The notes below the pieces were generated by a model. The model saw only the letters and a program-made list of their open reading frames with translations, was not told the DNA's origin and ran no database searches. Below are positions 26,827 to 35,014 of a DNA stretch of 64,000 bases, piece after piece (position 1 is the first letter of the stretch; the number at the start of each line of letters is the position of its first letter). The DNA comes from CAYTZH01 sp964442285 (GTDB lineage Bacteria; Myxococcota_A; UBA9160; JAFDET01): positions 124,001 through 188,000 of the forward strand of contig CAYTZH010000001.1 in NCBI GenBank assembly GCA_964442285.1. Reading direction: 5' to 3'. The position numbers were made by a program, and so were the translations under genes.

Positions 26827-28188
26827 GTGGGAGGGCCGGCCGCGGCGTACGCAGGGCTTCGCGGGATCGGGGGAGCGACGGCGACGCTGCTCACAGGCCT
26901 CGCGGTCGCGGTGCTCGCGATCCTCGGGTCGGGCTGCGGCGACGAGCGCGCCACCGAGCTTCCGCCCGACCCCCCGCCCGCGGCGTCCGCCGAGCCCTTG
27001 CCCATGGCCCCGAAGCCGCGCGCGCTTCCGGTCGATCCGCCCGAACGCGAGGACGCGCCCGAGGGCCCCATGCCCCTCGACCGGGCGGAGACGCTCGGCG
27101 CCTTCCTGGCCGAGCACTGGCGCCTCCCGGTCCCGGCCCAGGGTCCGGCTCCCGAGGGCTGGAGCGAGGCCGAGTCCTCCCTCGACCCGGTGACCTGCGG
27201 CGCCTGCCACCCGAAGCAGTTCTCCGAGTGGCGCACATCGCTGCACGCCGGCGCCTGGTCGCCGGGCTTCTACGGCCAGCTCATCGAGGGCTCGCTGGCC
27301 GACGAGCGCAATCGGCACGCCTGTCAGACCTGTCACACCCCGCTCGCCGAGCAGCTCCTCGCCGACGGCTTCGGCGGCGGCGACGCCGCCCTGCGGGCGC
27401 AGGGCCTGGTCTGTGCCGGCTGCCACGTCCGCGCCCACCAGCGCTTCGGACCGCCGCGGCGCGAGGGGCTGCCGCCGGTGCCCGAGCCGGTTCCCCACGG
27501 CGGCTTCGAGGTCCGGAGCGAGTGGCAGGAGTCGCGCTTCTGCGCCGAGTGCCACCAGTTCTGGAACGATCCGGGCATCAACGGCAAGCCCGTGCAGAAC
27601 ACCTTCGTCGAGTGGCAGCAGAGCCCCCAGGCGAAGGCGGGCCGCACCTGCCAGAGCTGCCACATGCCCGACCGGGCGCACCGCTGGCGCGGCATCCACG
27701 ATCCGGACACGGTGCGCGCGGCGGTGGACGCGGAGCTCGTGCTGGCCTCTGCGGGCGGACGGATCGAGGCCTCTCTGGTGCTCACCAACCGCGACGTCGG
27801 CCACGCCTTCCCCACCTACGTGACGCCGCGCGTCTTCCTCTCGATCCACCAGGCCGACGCCCGGGGCCAGGAGATCCCGGACACCCGCATGCGCGCCACC
27901 GTGGGTCGTCAGATCGACTTCGGCCGCGGGGTGGAGCAGTTCGATACGCGGGTGCTCCCCGGGGAGTCGGTCGTGCTCGACTACACCCGGGAGCGTCATG
28001 CGGACGCGGTCTTCCTGCAGGGGCGCGTCGAGGTGGATCCCGACCACCACTACCGCGGGGTCTTCGAGTCGCTGGTGGGTCAGTACGAGGATCCGCGCGC
28101 CGTGGAGGCCATGCGGCAGGCGCTCGGGCGCACCCGCACCTCGTCCTACGAGCTGGCCACCTTCCGGCGGCGGCTGCCCGGTCGCTGA
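26827..28188 (+). CDS. Pentaheme c-type cytochrome lipoprotein
   Basis: Multiheme cytochrome of 453 residues. The N-terminus is a lipoprotein signal (ILGSGCGDE). Five CXXCH haem sites are seen: CGACH (near 124), CQTCH (165), CAGCH (197), CAECH (239) and CQSCH (275), spaced like the cytochrome c554/c3-related family. The last 150 residues form a beta-rich domain without haem sites. It would shuttle electrons in the periplasm. The GTG at 26827 precedes the signal; no alternative start keeps it. No partner reductase or quinol oxidase is adjacent. Confidence 0.9.
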   Translation: MGGPAAAYAGLRGIGGATATLLTGLAVAVLAILGSGCGDERATELPPDPPPAASAEPLPMAPKPRALPVDPPEREDAPEGPMPLDRAETLGAFLAEHWRLPVPAQGPAPEGWSEAESSLDPVTCGACHPKQFSEWRTSLHAGAWSPGFYGQLIEGSLADERNRHACQTCHTPLAEQLLADGFGGGDAALRAQGLVCAGCHVRAHQRFGPPRREGLPPVPEPVPHGGFEVRSEWQESRFCAECHQFWNDPGINGKPVQNTFVEWQQSPQAKAGRTCQSCHMPDRAHRWRGIHDPDTVRAAVDAELVLASAGGRIEASLVLTNRDVGHAFPTYVTPRVFLSIHQADARGQEIPDTRMRATVGRQIDFGRGVEQFDTRVLPGESVVLDYTRERHADAVFLQGRVEVDPDHHYRGVFESLVGQYEDPRAVEAMRQALGRTRTSSYELATFRRRLPGR

Positions 28189-28216
28189 GCCGGTGGCGTC
28201 GGCGGAGCCGGCGCGG

Positions 28217-28229
28217 TCCCCGAACGGGG
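28217..28229. terminator. Small hairpin between convergent genes
   Basis: CCCC-GAAC-GGGG at 28218-28229 between the cytochrome and regulator genes, preceded by further GC-rich dyads. It is probably part of a shared terminator. No T-tract. Confidence 0.35.
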
Positions 28230-28230
28230 C

Positions 28231-28878
28231 TCAGGTCTCGGAGGCGCTCTCGTCGCCCGGGGTCTTCCGGCCCGTCTGCAGGGCGGCCCGCAGGGCCCGG
28301 GGCACGGTGCCGAGCACCAGGAAGCGGGCCACCTCGTCGCCGCTGTTGCGCCAGCCGTGGGGCAGGGTCGCCTTGAAGTGGAGCGTGTCTCCGGACTCCA
28401 GGTGGTGGACCTCGTTGCCCACCGCGATGGTGGCGTGCCCGGCCTCGCAGACCACGAGCTCTTCGCCCTCGTAGCGCACGAGATGCCCGTTGTTGAGGCT
28501 CGCGCCCGGCTGCAGCTCCACGCGCCAGGCCTCGAGCACCGGCTCGAACAGGTCGCCGGTGATGCGGTCCAGGTTGCCCCGGCTCCCGAGACCGATGGCG
28601 GCGCGGTCCTTGGCGCGCAGCAGCACGCTCTCGAGCTCGGCCGGGTCGTCGCGCACGAGCTCGCTGGGCAGGCGGCCCAGCCCGCGGCCGATGCGCAGGA
28701 GCACGGCCACGGTCGGGATCATCTGCACGGTCTCGACCTTCTGGATCGTCCCCGCCGCCACGCCGCTGCGTCGCGACAGCTCCTGCAGGGTGAAGCCCGC
28801 CTCCTCGCGCCAGCGACGGATCCGCCGCGCCAGCCGCTGGAGCTCGTCCTGGACGTCCTCGCGATCGATCTGGCCCAT
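28231..28878 (-). CDS. XRE-family regulator with C-terminal cupin
   Basis: Transcription regulator of 215 residues: an XRE-type HTH (about 17-70, FTLQELSRRSGVAAGTIQKVE) and a cupin sensor domain (about 115-185, ending LESGDTLHFKATLPHGWRN). Such proteins (SutR/PuuR-like) respond to small metabolites such as amino acids, sulfur compounds or polyamines. It has a GGAGG site before the ATG and a TACAAT box about 90 bases upstream (28966-28971, minus strand). Its target is not obvious here. Confidence 0.9.
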   Translation of the reverse strand: MGQIDREDVQDELQRLARRIRRWREEAGFTLQELSRRSGVAAGTIQKVETVQMIPTVAVLLRIGRGLGRLPSELVRDDPAELESVLLRAKDRAAIGLGSRGNLDRITGDLFEPVLEAWRVELQPGASLNNGHLVRYEGEELVVCEAGHATIAVGNEVHHLESGDTLHFKATLPHGWRNSGDEVARFLVLGTVPRALRAALQTGRKTPGDESASET

Positions 28879-29026
28879 GAGCGCATCTCCTCCCGCTCGA
28901 ACCCGCCCTCCGCCGAAACCCGCGGCGGGGGATTCGGTCCGCTTCCGTCCACGCCCTCGGTCCCGATTGTACACAGCGGACCACGGGTCCGTGCTCCCCT
29001 TGGGGCTGTGGCGCGCCACCGACGAG

Positions 29027-29632
29027 CTACCTGCTCTGGAGCGCCTCGACCAGGAAGTCGATGCGGTCGTTGCCCCAGAAGCGCTCGTCGCCGAGCACGA
29101 AGAGGGGCACGCCGAACACGTGGTGCTGCAGGGCCAGGCCCAGCTCGGCGTCCAGGTCCGGCTGGTGCCGCCCCGAGGCCACCGCGTCCAGGAAGGCCTC
29201 CCGGTCGAGGCCGGCGCGGCCGGCGCAGTCGCCCAGCACGGCGCGGTCCGAGACGTCGCGCCCCTCGCCCCAGTGGGTGCGGAATACCGCCTCCCGGTAG
29301 GCCCGCTCGGCTCCGGCCTCGCGGGCGAAGTACCAGCCCAGGCTGGCCAGGCGCGTGTCGCTGGGCCCGGCGCCCGGCAGCGTCGGGCTCTGCCAAGCCA
29401 CGCCGAGGCGCTTCGCCCAGCGCGCACAGTCCTGGAACATGTGCTCCTGCTTGAAGGCCTGCACCTGGGCCGCCAGGCCCTCGAGCGGCGGCGTGAGATC
29501 CGCGGGCGGCTCGATCGGGTGCGGCTCCAGGCGGCCCCCGGCCTCCTCGACGGCCTCGTCGATCCGGGTGTCGGCGAGATAGGCGTAGGGGGAGCGGAAT
29601 CCGAAGAAGTACAGGACGGTCGCGTCCGCCAC
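29027..29632 (-). CDS. DsbA-fold oxidoreductase / 2-hydroxychromene-2-carboxylate isomerase-like
   Basis: Thioredoxin-superfamily protein of 201 residues. The N-terminal FFGFRSPYAYL has Ser where DsbA has the CXXC motif, as in HCCA isomerases and kappa-class glutathione transferases. FGVPLFVLGDERFWGNDRIDFL is the conserved cis-Pro and C-terminal segment. It probably uses glutathione to isomerise an aromatic or lipid intermediate rather than form disulfides. The GTG start follows the CHAD-CYTH stop by 14 bases, suggesting one transcript. Confidence 0.85.
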   Translation of the reverse strand: MADATVLYFFGFRSPYAYLADTRIDEAVEEAGGRLEPHPIEPPADLTPPLEGLAAQVQAFKQEHMFQDCARWAKRLGVAWQSPTLPGAGPSDTRLASLGWYFAREAGAERAYREAVFRTHWGEGRDVSDRAVLGDCAGRAGLDREAFLDAVASGRHQPDLDAELGLALQHHVFGVPLFVLGDERFWGNDRIDFLVEALQSR

Positions 29633-29646
29633 AGGGGCCTCCGGGC

Positions 29647-31107
29647 TCAGCGCGCGAGCTTCAGGTTGGTGTAGCGGGGGTCGTCGGTGACGTCGCGCTC
29701 GACGAGGGCCTCCAGCCAGGAGGGGAGGTCGGGGGTCTCGTCGGGGCTCTCGAGCTCCACCTCGGCCAGGACCAGCTCCCGGTCGAGGAACTCGTCGATC
29801 TCCCAGGTATGGCCCTCCACCGCGACCCGATAGCGCCGCTTGTGGATGCGGCAGCCCTCGGTGAGCGGCCAGAGCCGATCGAAGATCGCCTCGGTGGTGG
29901 CCTCCTCGATCTCGGTGCGCTGCACCCCCTGGCCGAACTTCAGGGTGCGCGTGTACGACGCACCGGCCAGGGAGCGCGTCCGCCGCACCCGCTCGCGGAT
30001 GCGGTCGCCGGGCAGCCAGCCCTGGTCGATCTCCAGGACCTCGGGGCGGAGCTCCGCCAGGTCCGGCATGGCCTTCAGCAGATACTTCCGCTCGATCTCG
30101 AGGCTGCCCCGGGAGGCCCCCTCCAGCTGCGTGGCCAGCTGCTCCACGTCCTCCGCCAGGGCGTGGATGCCCGTCTCCATCCAGCCTTCCTCGAGCAGGC
30201 CGAAGAGCTCCGCGATCCGCGCCTGCACCTGGCGCGTGAGCTCGATCAGGCCCGGGCGCTCGCTGCGGCGGGCCGCCTGGGCGAGACGGGCGTCGTCCGC
30301 CTCGCGCACGAGCTGGTGGAGGTGTCGCGCGTGCTCGGCGGCGGCGGTCTCGAGGGACTCGCCGAGCTCGATGCGCATCACGTGGGCGTCGTTGAGCTCA
30401 CCCAGGAGATCCTGGAGGCGCTTGCAGCGCTTGACCACCGCCGAGGCGCCCTCGGCATGGCCCCGCACGGGCTCGACCAGGTAGCGCAGGCGCTTGGTGG
30501 CGATCCGCGTCTGGTGGGCAGCCTCGCGGTCCTCGCTGGAGTGGACCCGGCCCAGGAGCCCGGCGAGCTCGATGGCGCTCTCCCGCGCCTTGCGGGCCAG
30601 CGCCTCCGCGAAGGTGGCCCCGCGTCGCTCGTCCCCCAGGTGCATCTCCACGGTCATCACCTCGAGCTCGGCGCGCAGGTCCGCCTCGATGGCGTGGAAC
30701 CCCTCGCGGACCTCGTCGCAGACGTGGTCCATGGAGGCGGCGCGCCGAGCCTCCAGCCGCTTCACCAGCCAGTCGTGTCCGAAGCGCTGGCCCCGGGTCA
30801 GGCCATCGCGGCGGCCGCCCAGCCAGGCCAGCGCCACCTCGGCGTCGCGGCCCGCGCCGGTCGCGTTCTGGAGCGCCCGCAGGGCGCGGCGGTCGCGCTT
30901 GCCGACGCTGCCCCGCAGCTCCTCCCGCCAGGCGCGCAGGGCGCTTCGCAGGCGCCGGATCGCGACCCGGAAGTCGTGCAGCGCCTCGGCGTCGTCCGCG
31001 TCGTCCAGGCGGGCGGCGGCCGCGCGGGCCTCGTCGAAGAAGCCCAGGGCGATGCGTCGCGCGGCCTCTTCCGGCGAGATCTGGAGGATCTCCGCGGGCA
31101 GGTCCAT
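29647..31107 (-). CDS. CHAD-CYTH protein in reversed domain order
   Basis: Protein of 486 residues with an N-terminal CHAD helical domain (about 12-300; conserved His/Arg helices HDFRVAIRRLRSALRAW and HQTRIATKRLRYL) and a C-terminal CYTH domain (about 330-486) with the ExExK motif in LEIERKYLL. CHAD domains bind polyphosphate and CYTH enzymes hydrolyse triphosphates. Known fusions mostly run CYTH-CHAD, so this order is unusual. I prefer ATG 31107 over ATG 31119 because a TATGCT box (31115-31120) would start transcription just before 31107. Confidence 0.88.
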   Translation of the reverse strand: MDLPAEILQISPEEAARRIALGFFDEARAAAARLDDADDAEALHDFRVAIRRLRSALRAWREELRGSVGKRDRRALRALQNATGAGRDAEVALAWLGGRRDGLTRGQRFGHDWLVKRLEARRAASMDHVCDEVREGFHAIEADLRAELEVMTVEMHLGDERRGATFAEALARKARESAIELAGLLGRVHSSEDREAAHQTRIATKRLRYLVEPVRGHAEGASAVVKRCKRLQDLLGELNDAHVMRIELGESLETAAAEHARHLHQLVREADDARLAQAARRSERPGLIELTRQVQARIAELFGLLEEGWMETGIHALAEDVEQLATQLEGASRGSLEIERKYLLKAMPDLAELRPEVLEIDQGWLPGDRIRERVRRTRSLAGASYTRTLKFGQGVQRTEIEEATTEAIFDRLWPLTEGCRIHKRRYRVAVEGHTWEIDEFLDRELVLAEVELESPDETPDLPSWLEALVERDVTDDPRYTNLKLAR

Positions 31108-31114
31108 CGGGCCG

Positions 31115-31120
31115 AGCATA
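31115..31120 (-). promoter_or_regulatory. -10 box of CHAD-CYTH gene (leaderless arrangement)
   Basis: TATGCT on the minus strand with 7 bases to ATG 31107. The alternative ATG at 31119 lies inside this box, so it would not be transcribed if the box is used. Confidence 0.45.
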
Positions 31121-31246
31121 GCGGACGACCCCCCGGGCCTCGCTCTCCCGCGGCATCTGGTTCACATTCCCGCCGCGTGCGGGTCCGCGCGAGGGGGCGT
31201 CCCCTCGCCCGCGGATCCCTCGGTCGCGGATCGGGAGGAGGGCCGC

Positions 31247-32209
31247 GTGAGCGATCGTGCCGAGGTCCCCGGGACCGTCTCGGGCCGCGCCCACGCCCGG
31301 GCCGGACTGCTCGGCAACCCGTCGGACGTCTATGGCGGCAAGGCCATCGCCGTGTCCATCTGCAACTTCGCGGCCCGGGTGAGCCTCGAGCCGGCAACGA
31401 CCTTCGCGATCGACGCGGACCCGGACGCCGTGGGCCTGCTCCGCGCCGCGGTGGGTCGCTTCCCGGCGCCCCCGCCCGACGCCGTGGTGCGGATGACCAC
31501 GGACGTGCCGCGCCAGGTGGGGCTGGCGGGGTCGAGCGCGATCATCGTCGCGGCCCTGCGCGCCCTGGAGCGCTGGCATCGCCGGACGCTCCCGCCCGCA
31601 GAGCTGGCGGAGCGGGCGCTCGCCGCCGAGGCCGAGGATCTGGGCATCACGGCCGGGCCCATGGACCGGGTGATCCAGGCCTACGAGGGCGCGCTGCTGA
31701 TGGACTTCGCCGAGCCGCGCACGGAGGCGTCCTACACCCGTCTCGATCCCGCCCTGCTGCCGCCGCTGTTCGTCGCCTGGGATCCCGAGATCGGCAAGGC
31801 CTCCGACGTCGTCCACAGCGACGTGCGCGCGCGCTGGCTGCGCGGCGATCCCGACGTGCGCCGCGCCATCGCGATCTTCCCGGCGCTGGTGGACCAGGGC
31901 GTGGCCTGCCTGCGGCGGGGCGACCACGCCGGCTTCCGGGCCCTGGTCGACCGCAACTTCGACACCCGCGCCTCGATCTGGCACCTGCGCGCGCGCGACG
32001 TCGAGATGGTGCGCATCGGGCGGGCGCGGGGGGCGGCGGTCAAGTTCTGCGGCTCCGGCGGTGCGGTGGTGGGCGTGCTGCCCGACGACGCCGGCTTCCC
32101 CAGCGTCGAGAAGGCCTACACCGAGGCGGGCTTTCGGGCGCTGGTGCCCCGGATCGAGCCCGACCCGCTCCCCGCCGCGGACACCGCCGCAGCCGGGTCG
32201 CGACCGTGA
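31247..32209 (+). CDS. GHMP-family sugar kinase (glucuronokinase-like)
   Basis: Sugar 1-kinase of 320 residues. The GHMP ATP motif is VGLAGSSAIIVAAL (near 95-105); AHARAGLLGNPSDVYGGKAI at the N-terminus is close to the plant glucuronokinase pattern, and VKFCGSGGAVVG is GHMP motif 3. A strong GGGAGGAGG site precedes the GTG. The stop overlaps the start of a sugar-1-phosphate nucleotidyltransferase gene (GTGA), so the pair would phosphorylate a free sugar or uronic acid at C1 and then activate it to an NDP-sugar. The exact sugar is inferred. Confidence 0.85.
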   Translation: MSDRAEVPGTVSGRAHARAGLLGNPSDVYGGKAIAVSICNFAARVSLEPATTFAIDADPDAVGLLRAAVGRFPAPPPDAVVRMTTDVPRQVGLAGSSAIIVAALRALERWHRRTLPPAELAERALAAEAEDLGITAGPMDRVIQAYEGALLMDFAEPRTEASYTRLDPALLPPLFVAWDPEIGKASDVVHSDVRARWLRGDPDVRRAIAIFPALVDQGVACLRRGDHAGFRALVDRNFDTRASIWHLRARDVEMVRIGRARGAAVKFCGSGGAVVGVLPDDAGFPSVEKAYTEAGFRALVPRIEPDPLPAADTAAAGSRP

Positions 32210-32940
32210 AGGCGCTGCTGCTGGCCGCGGGCTACGCCACCCGCCTCTACCCCCTCACGCGCGATCGGCCCAAGCCCCTGCTCGAGGTGGGCGGGGATCC
32301 GCTGCTGACCCACATCCTGCGCCGGGTGCTGGCGCTGGCGGCGGTGCGCGACGTCACCGTCGTGACCAATCGGCGCTTCGCCGACGCCGTGCGCGCCTGG
32401 GCGGAGCGGGTCGACTGCCCGGTCCCCCTGCGCGTCCTCGACGACGGCTCCACCGACGACGGCAACAAGCTCGGGGCCATCGGCGACATGGGCTTCGTGC
32501 TGGAGCGGGTGCCGCTCGACGGCGAGGACTGGCTCGTGGTCGCCGGCGACAACCTGCTGGGCTTCGACCTGGCCCCGCTCCACGCCCACTTCGAGCGGGT
32601 CCGCCGGCCGACCCTGGTGGTGCGGCGGGTCGGCGAGATCGCGGGCCCCTCGCCCTACAACGAGGTGCGTCTCGAAGGCGACCGGGTCGTGGGGTTCCGG
32701 GAGAAGCCACCCGACCCGCGGACGCCCTGGGTCGCCATCGCCCTCTACTTCTTTCCGCCCGGAGTGCAGGCGCTCCTGCGCCGCTACCTCGCCGAGGGCG
32801 GCAATCCGGACGCGCCGGGGCACTTCGCCGCCTGGCTGGTCCGGGAGACCGACGTCCGCGCCGTGGCCTTCGAGGGCCCCTGGTGGGACATCGGCAGCCT
32901 CGAGACCCTCGAGGCCGCCCGCCGCGATTTCGGCGGCTGA
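32206..32940 (+). CDS. Sugar-1-phosphate nucleotidyltransferase
   Basis: NTP transferase of 244 residues of the RmlA/GalU-like fold. The nucleotide motif is LLAAGYATRLYPLTRDRPKP at the N-terminus; VAGDNLL provides the metal-binding Asp, and FREKPP and WWDIGSLE complete the pattern. It lacks the left-handed helix extension, so it is a single-domain activator. Overlap with the GHMP kinase gene marks a two-step sugar activation cassette, probably feeding surface polysaccharide or glycoprotein synthesis. Confidence 0.88.
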   Translation: MKALLLAAGYATRLYPLTRDRPKPLLEVGGDPLLTHILRRVLALAAVRDVTVVTNRRFADAVRAWAERVDCPVPLRVLDDGSTDDGNKLGAIGDMGFVLERVPLDGEDWLVVAGDNLLGFDLAPLHAHFERVRRPTLVVRRVGEIAGPSPYNEVRLEGDRVVGFREKPPDPRTPWVAIALYFFPPGVQALLRRYLAEGGNPDAPGHFAAWLVRETDVRAVAFEGPWWDIGSLETLEAARRDFGG

Positions 32941-32996
32941 CGCCCCCGAGCTGCACGCTCCCTGCCGCAGGCCGATCGCATGCGGCCCGCCCCGAG

Positions 32997-33026
32997 TTGA
33001 CTCCGAATGTATTCGATTGTATACAA
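32997..33026 (+). promoter_or_regulatory. Near-consensus sigma-70 promoter with overlapping palindromes
   Basis: TTGACT (32997-33002), a 17-base spacer and TATACA (33020-33025) form the best promoter in the window. GAATGTATTC (33005-33014) and the perfect palindrome TTGTATACAA (33017-33026) overlap spacer and -10, with TGTAT repeated 10 bp apart, about one helical turn. That spacing suits a ribbon-helix-helix repressor, and the first gene downstream may encode one. Confidence 0.7.
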
Positions 33027-33072
33027 ATGGCGGCATTTGGAGCCTCTTGCATCGAAGCAAGGAGAGCCGGAC

Positions 33073-33591
33073 ATGGCGAAGAACGTGCCGCTGAGCGTGC
33101 GGGTGTCGGAGGACGACGCCGAGTTCATCGCCCGCCTCGAGCTGGCGGGTGCCGCGACCCCCAGCGACAAGGTGCGCGCCCTGCTGACCGAGGCGCGTCG
33201 TCGCCACGAGCGCTTCCGGGACTACGCGGGCTGTCTCGCCATGCTGGAGGAGATGCTCCAGCCCACCCTGCACGGGATCCGCGAGGCCGAGCACGCCGAG
33301 GGCGTCCACTCCGAGCTGGTCGCCCGGGTGGCCGCGTGGTTGCCGGATCTCGTCGCCTTTCTGCTCACGGGCATCGGGGCCGGGGCCGAAGAAGGGGACC
33401 GGGAGCGTCTCCGGGCCTTCGAGGCCGGCCTCGCCGACCGGGTCTTCCGGCTGATCGAAGCGGTGCTCCGGATGGGTGTAACACGCACGTGTCGTGGCTA
33501 CGACCCCACCGTGATCGCGGACCGCTGCGATGCCATCGTCGAACTCGCCGGCCTGGTCGGCCGGCAACGAGAGGAGAACACCCATGGCTGA
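33073..33591 (+). CDS. Putative ribbon-helix-helix protein, first gene of flotillin operon
   Basis: Protein of 172 residues with no clear named family. The N-terminus (MAKNVPLSVRVSEDDAEFIA, then PSDKVRALLTEARRR) resembles a short RHH DNA-binding segment: a beta strand with alternating residues followed by two helices. The rest is alpha-helical. ATG 33073 is chosen over an ATG at 33007 because the promoter -10 lies downstream of 33007 and AAGGAGAG sits 8 bases before 33073. It overlaps pspA by 8 bases. It may regulate the operon; DNA binding is inferred. Confidence 0.6.
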   Translation: MAKNVPLSVRVSEDDAEFIARLELAGAATPSDKVRALLTEARRRHERFRDYAGCLAMLEEMLQPTLHGIREAEHAEGVHSELVARVAAWLPDLVAFLLTGIGAGAEEGDRERLRAFEAGLADRVFRLIEAVLRMGVTRTCRGYDPTVIADRCDAIVELAGLVGRQREENTHG

Positions 33592-34276
33592 GAATCTGGC
33601 TGCGCGCGTCGGACGCATCGTGAGTGGGAGCGTCCACGCCCTGGTCGCCGCGCTGGAGAACGCGGCGCCGGAGGTCGTGCTGGACCAGGCGATCCGGGAG
33701 GTCGACGGTGCCGCGGACGCGGTGCGGGCCGAGCTGGGGGCGCTGATCGCCAAGAAACACCTCGCCAGCCAGCGGCTCATGGAAGAGAATCGACGTCACG
33801 AGGAGCTGGGCGGCAAGGTGGAGCTGGCCCTCGCCGAGGGCCGGGAGGACCTGGCCGAGGCCGCCATCGCCCGCCAGCTCGACATCGAGGCGCAGATCCC
33901 CGTGCTCGAGCGGACCATCGCCGACTGTGCCGACCAGGAGCGCGAGCTCGAGGGCTTCATCGGCGCCCTCCAGGCCAAGAAGCGGCAGATGCGCCAGGAG
34001 CTCGAGGAGTATGCGGAGAGTCGCAAGGCCGCACCGACGCCGGGCGGTGACGCCGGCGATCGTGCCGGCCCGGCTCCGGGTCGGGGTGCGGCCAGCCGCG
34101 CGGAGCGCGCCGTCGAGGCCTTCGACACCGTGATGCGGAACGCCGCCGGCGTTCCGGCCGGCGCCGGCGCGATGCAGGACGGCGCCCGGCTGGCCGAGCT
34201 CGAGGACCTGGCCCGGAAGAACCGGGTCCAGGAGCGCCTGGCCGCCGCCAAGGCCCGGCGCTCGGAGAGGGACTGA
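33584..34276 (+). CDS. pspA: PspA/IM30-like membrane-stress protein
   Basis: Protein of 230 residues with long coiled-coil helices typical of the PspA/Vipp1 (ESCRT-III-like) family: repeated heptads from about 30 to 150 (LGALIAKKHLASQRLMEE, LEGFIGALQAKKRQM). The C-terminal part is Ala/Gly/Pro-rich and less conserved. It would coat the inner membrane under stress. Its place before YqiJ and a flotillin is a known genomic association of PspA with SPFH proteins. Confidence 0.82.
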   Translation: MAENLAARVGRIVSGSVHALVAALENAAPEVVLDQAIREVDGAADAVRAELGALIAKKHLASQRLMEENRRHEELGGKVELALAEGREDLAEAAIARQLDIEAQIPVLERTIADCADQERELEGFIGALQAKKRQMRQELEEYAESRKAAPTPGGDAGDRAGPAPGRGAASRAERAVEAFDTVMRNAAGVPAGAGAMQDGARLAELEDLARKNRVQERLAAAKARRSERD

Positions 34277-34295
34277 TCCCGCCACCGGGGGAGCG

Positions 34296-34997
34296 ATGCT
34301 CGAGTTCCTGGGAGCCCCGCAGAACCTGCCCTTCAGCGTCGCGATCGGCGTGATGCTCGGCATCGCGCTGGTCGAGTTCGCGAGCACGCTGCTCGGGGCG
34401 GGCGTCTCCCAGCTCCTCGACTCGGTGCTGCCGGACCTCGACTTCGACGCCGATGTCGACGTCGAACTGGACGCCGACGCCGACGTCGGGGCCGGGCAGC
34501 TCTCCGGCCCCGGGCCGCTGATGCAGCTGCTCGCCTGGCTCAACGTGGGGCGGGTCCCCGTCCTCGTGCTGCTGCTGCTCTTCCTGACTGCGTTCGGCGT
34601 CAGCGGGCTCGCCCTCCAGTCCGCGGTGGGCGACCTCACGGGTCGGCTGCTGCCCGCGGCCCTGGCCGCGGTGCCGGCGGTCGCGATCGCCATGCCCACC
34701 GTGAAGGTGGTGGGGGGCTGGATCGCCCGACTGATCCCCAAGGACGAGACGAGCGCCGTCTCCCGCCGGACCTTCGTCGGGCGGGTGGCGACGGTCGTGG
34801 TCGGCACCGCGCGGCCGGGCGCGCCCGCCCAGGCGCGCCTGCACGACGCACACGGGCGCACCCACTACGTCATGGTCGAGCCCGATCTCCCGGACGAGGA
34901 GTTTCCCACCGGCAGCGACGTGCTCCTGGTGAAGGTCGCCGGAGCCCGCTTCCGCGGCATCCGCCCGCCGAGCGACGCCCTGGTCGGGGACGGCTGA
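34296..34997 (+). CDS. yqiJ: YqiJ-family inner-membrane OB-fold protein
   Basis: NfeD-like membrane protein of 233 residues. Three hydrophobic segments (about 12-35, 88-110 and 120-145) are followed by a C-terminal OB-fold-like domain (FVGRVATVVVGTARPG...). Between the first two helices is an Asp-rich loop (DLDFDADVDVELDADADV). YqiJ/NfeD proteins partner SPFH proteins in the membrane; here the flotillin gene follows by 17 bases. The acidic loop could bind cations. Confidence 0.85.
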   Translation: MLEFLGAPQNLPFSVAIGVMLGIALVEFASTLLGAGVSQLLDSVLPDLDFDADVDVELDADADVGAGQLSGPGPLMQLLAWLNVGRVPVLVLLLLFLTAFGVSGLALQSAVGDLTGRLLPAALAAVPAVAIAMPTVKVVGGWIARLIPKDETSAVSRRTFVGRVATVVVGTARPGAPAQARLHDAHGRTHYVMVEPDLPDEEFPTGSDVLLVKVAGARFRGIRPPSDALVGDG

Positions 34998-35014
34998 ACA
35001 ACGAGGAGGCCTGC

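Noticed and set aside
31119..31119. ATG 31119 as start of the CHAD-CYTH protein
   Set aside because: It is part of the TATGCT box that best explains the promoter; ATG 31107 fits a leaderless start.
33007..33072. ATG 33007 as start of the first flotillin-operon gene
   Set aside because: It lies upstream of the promoter -10 box and lacks a ribosome site; ATG 33073 has AAGGAG at good spacing.
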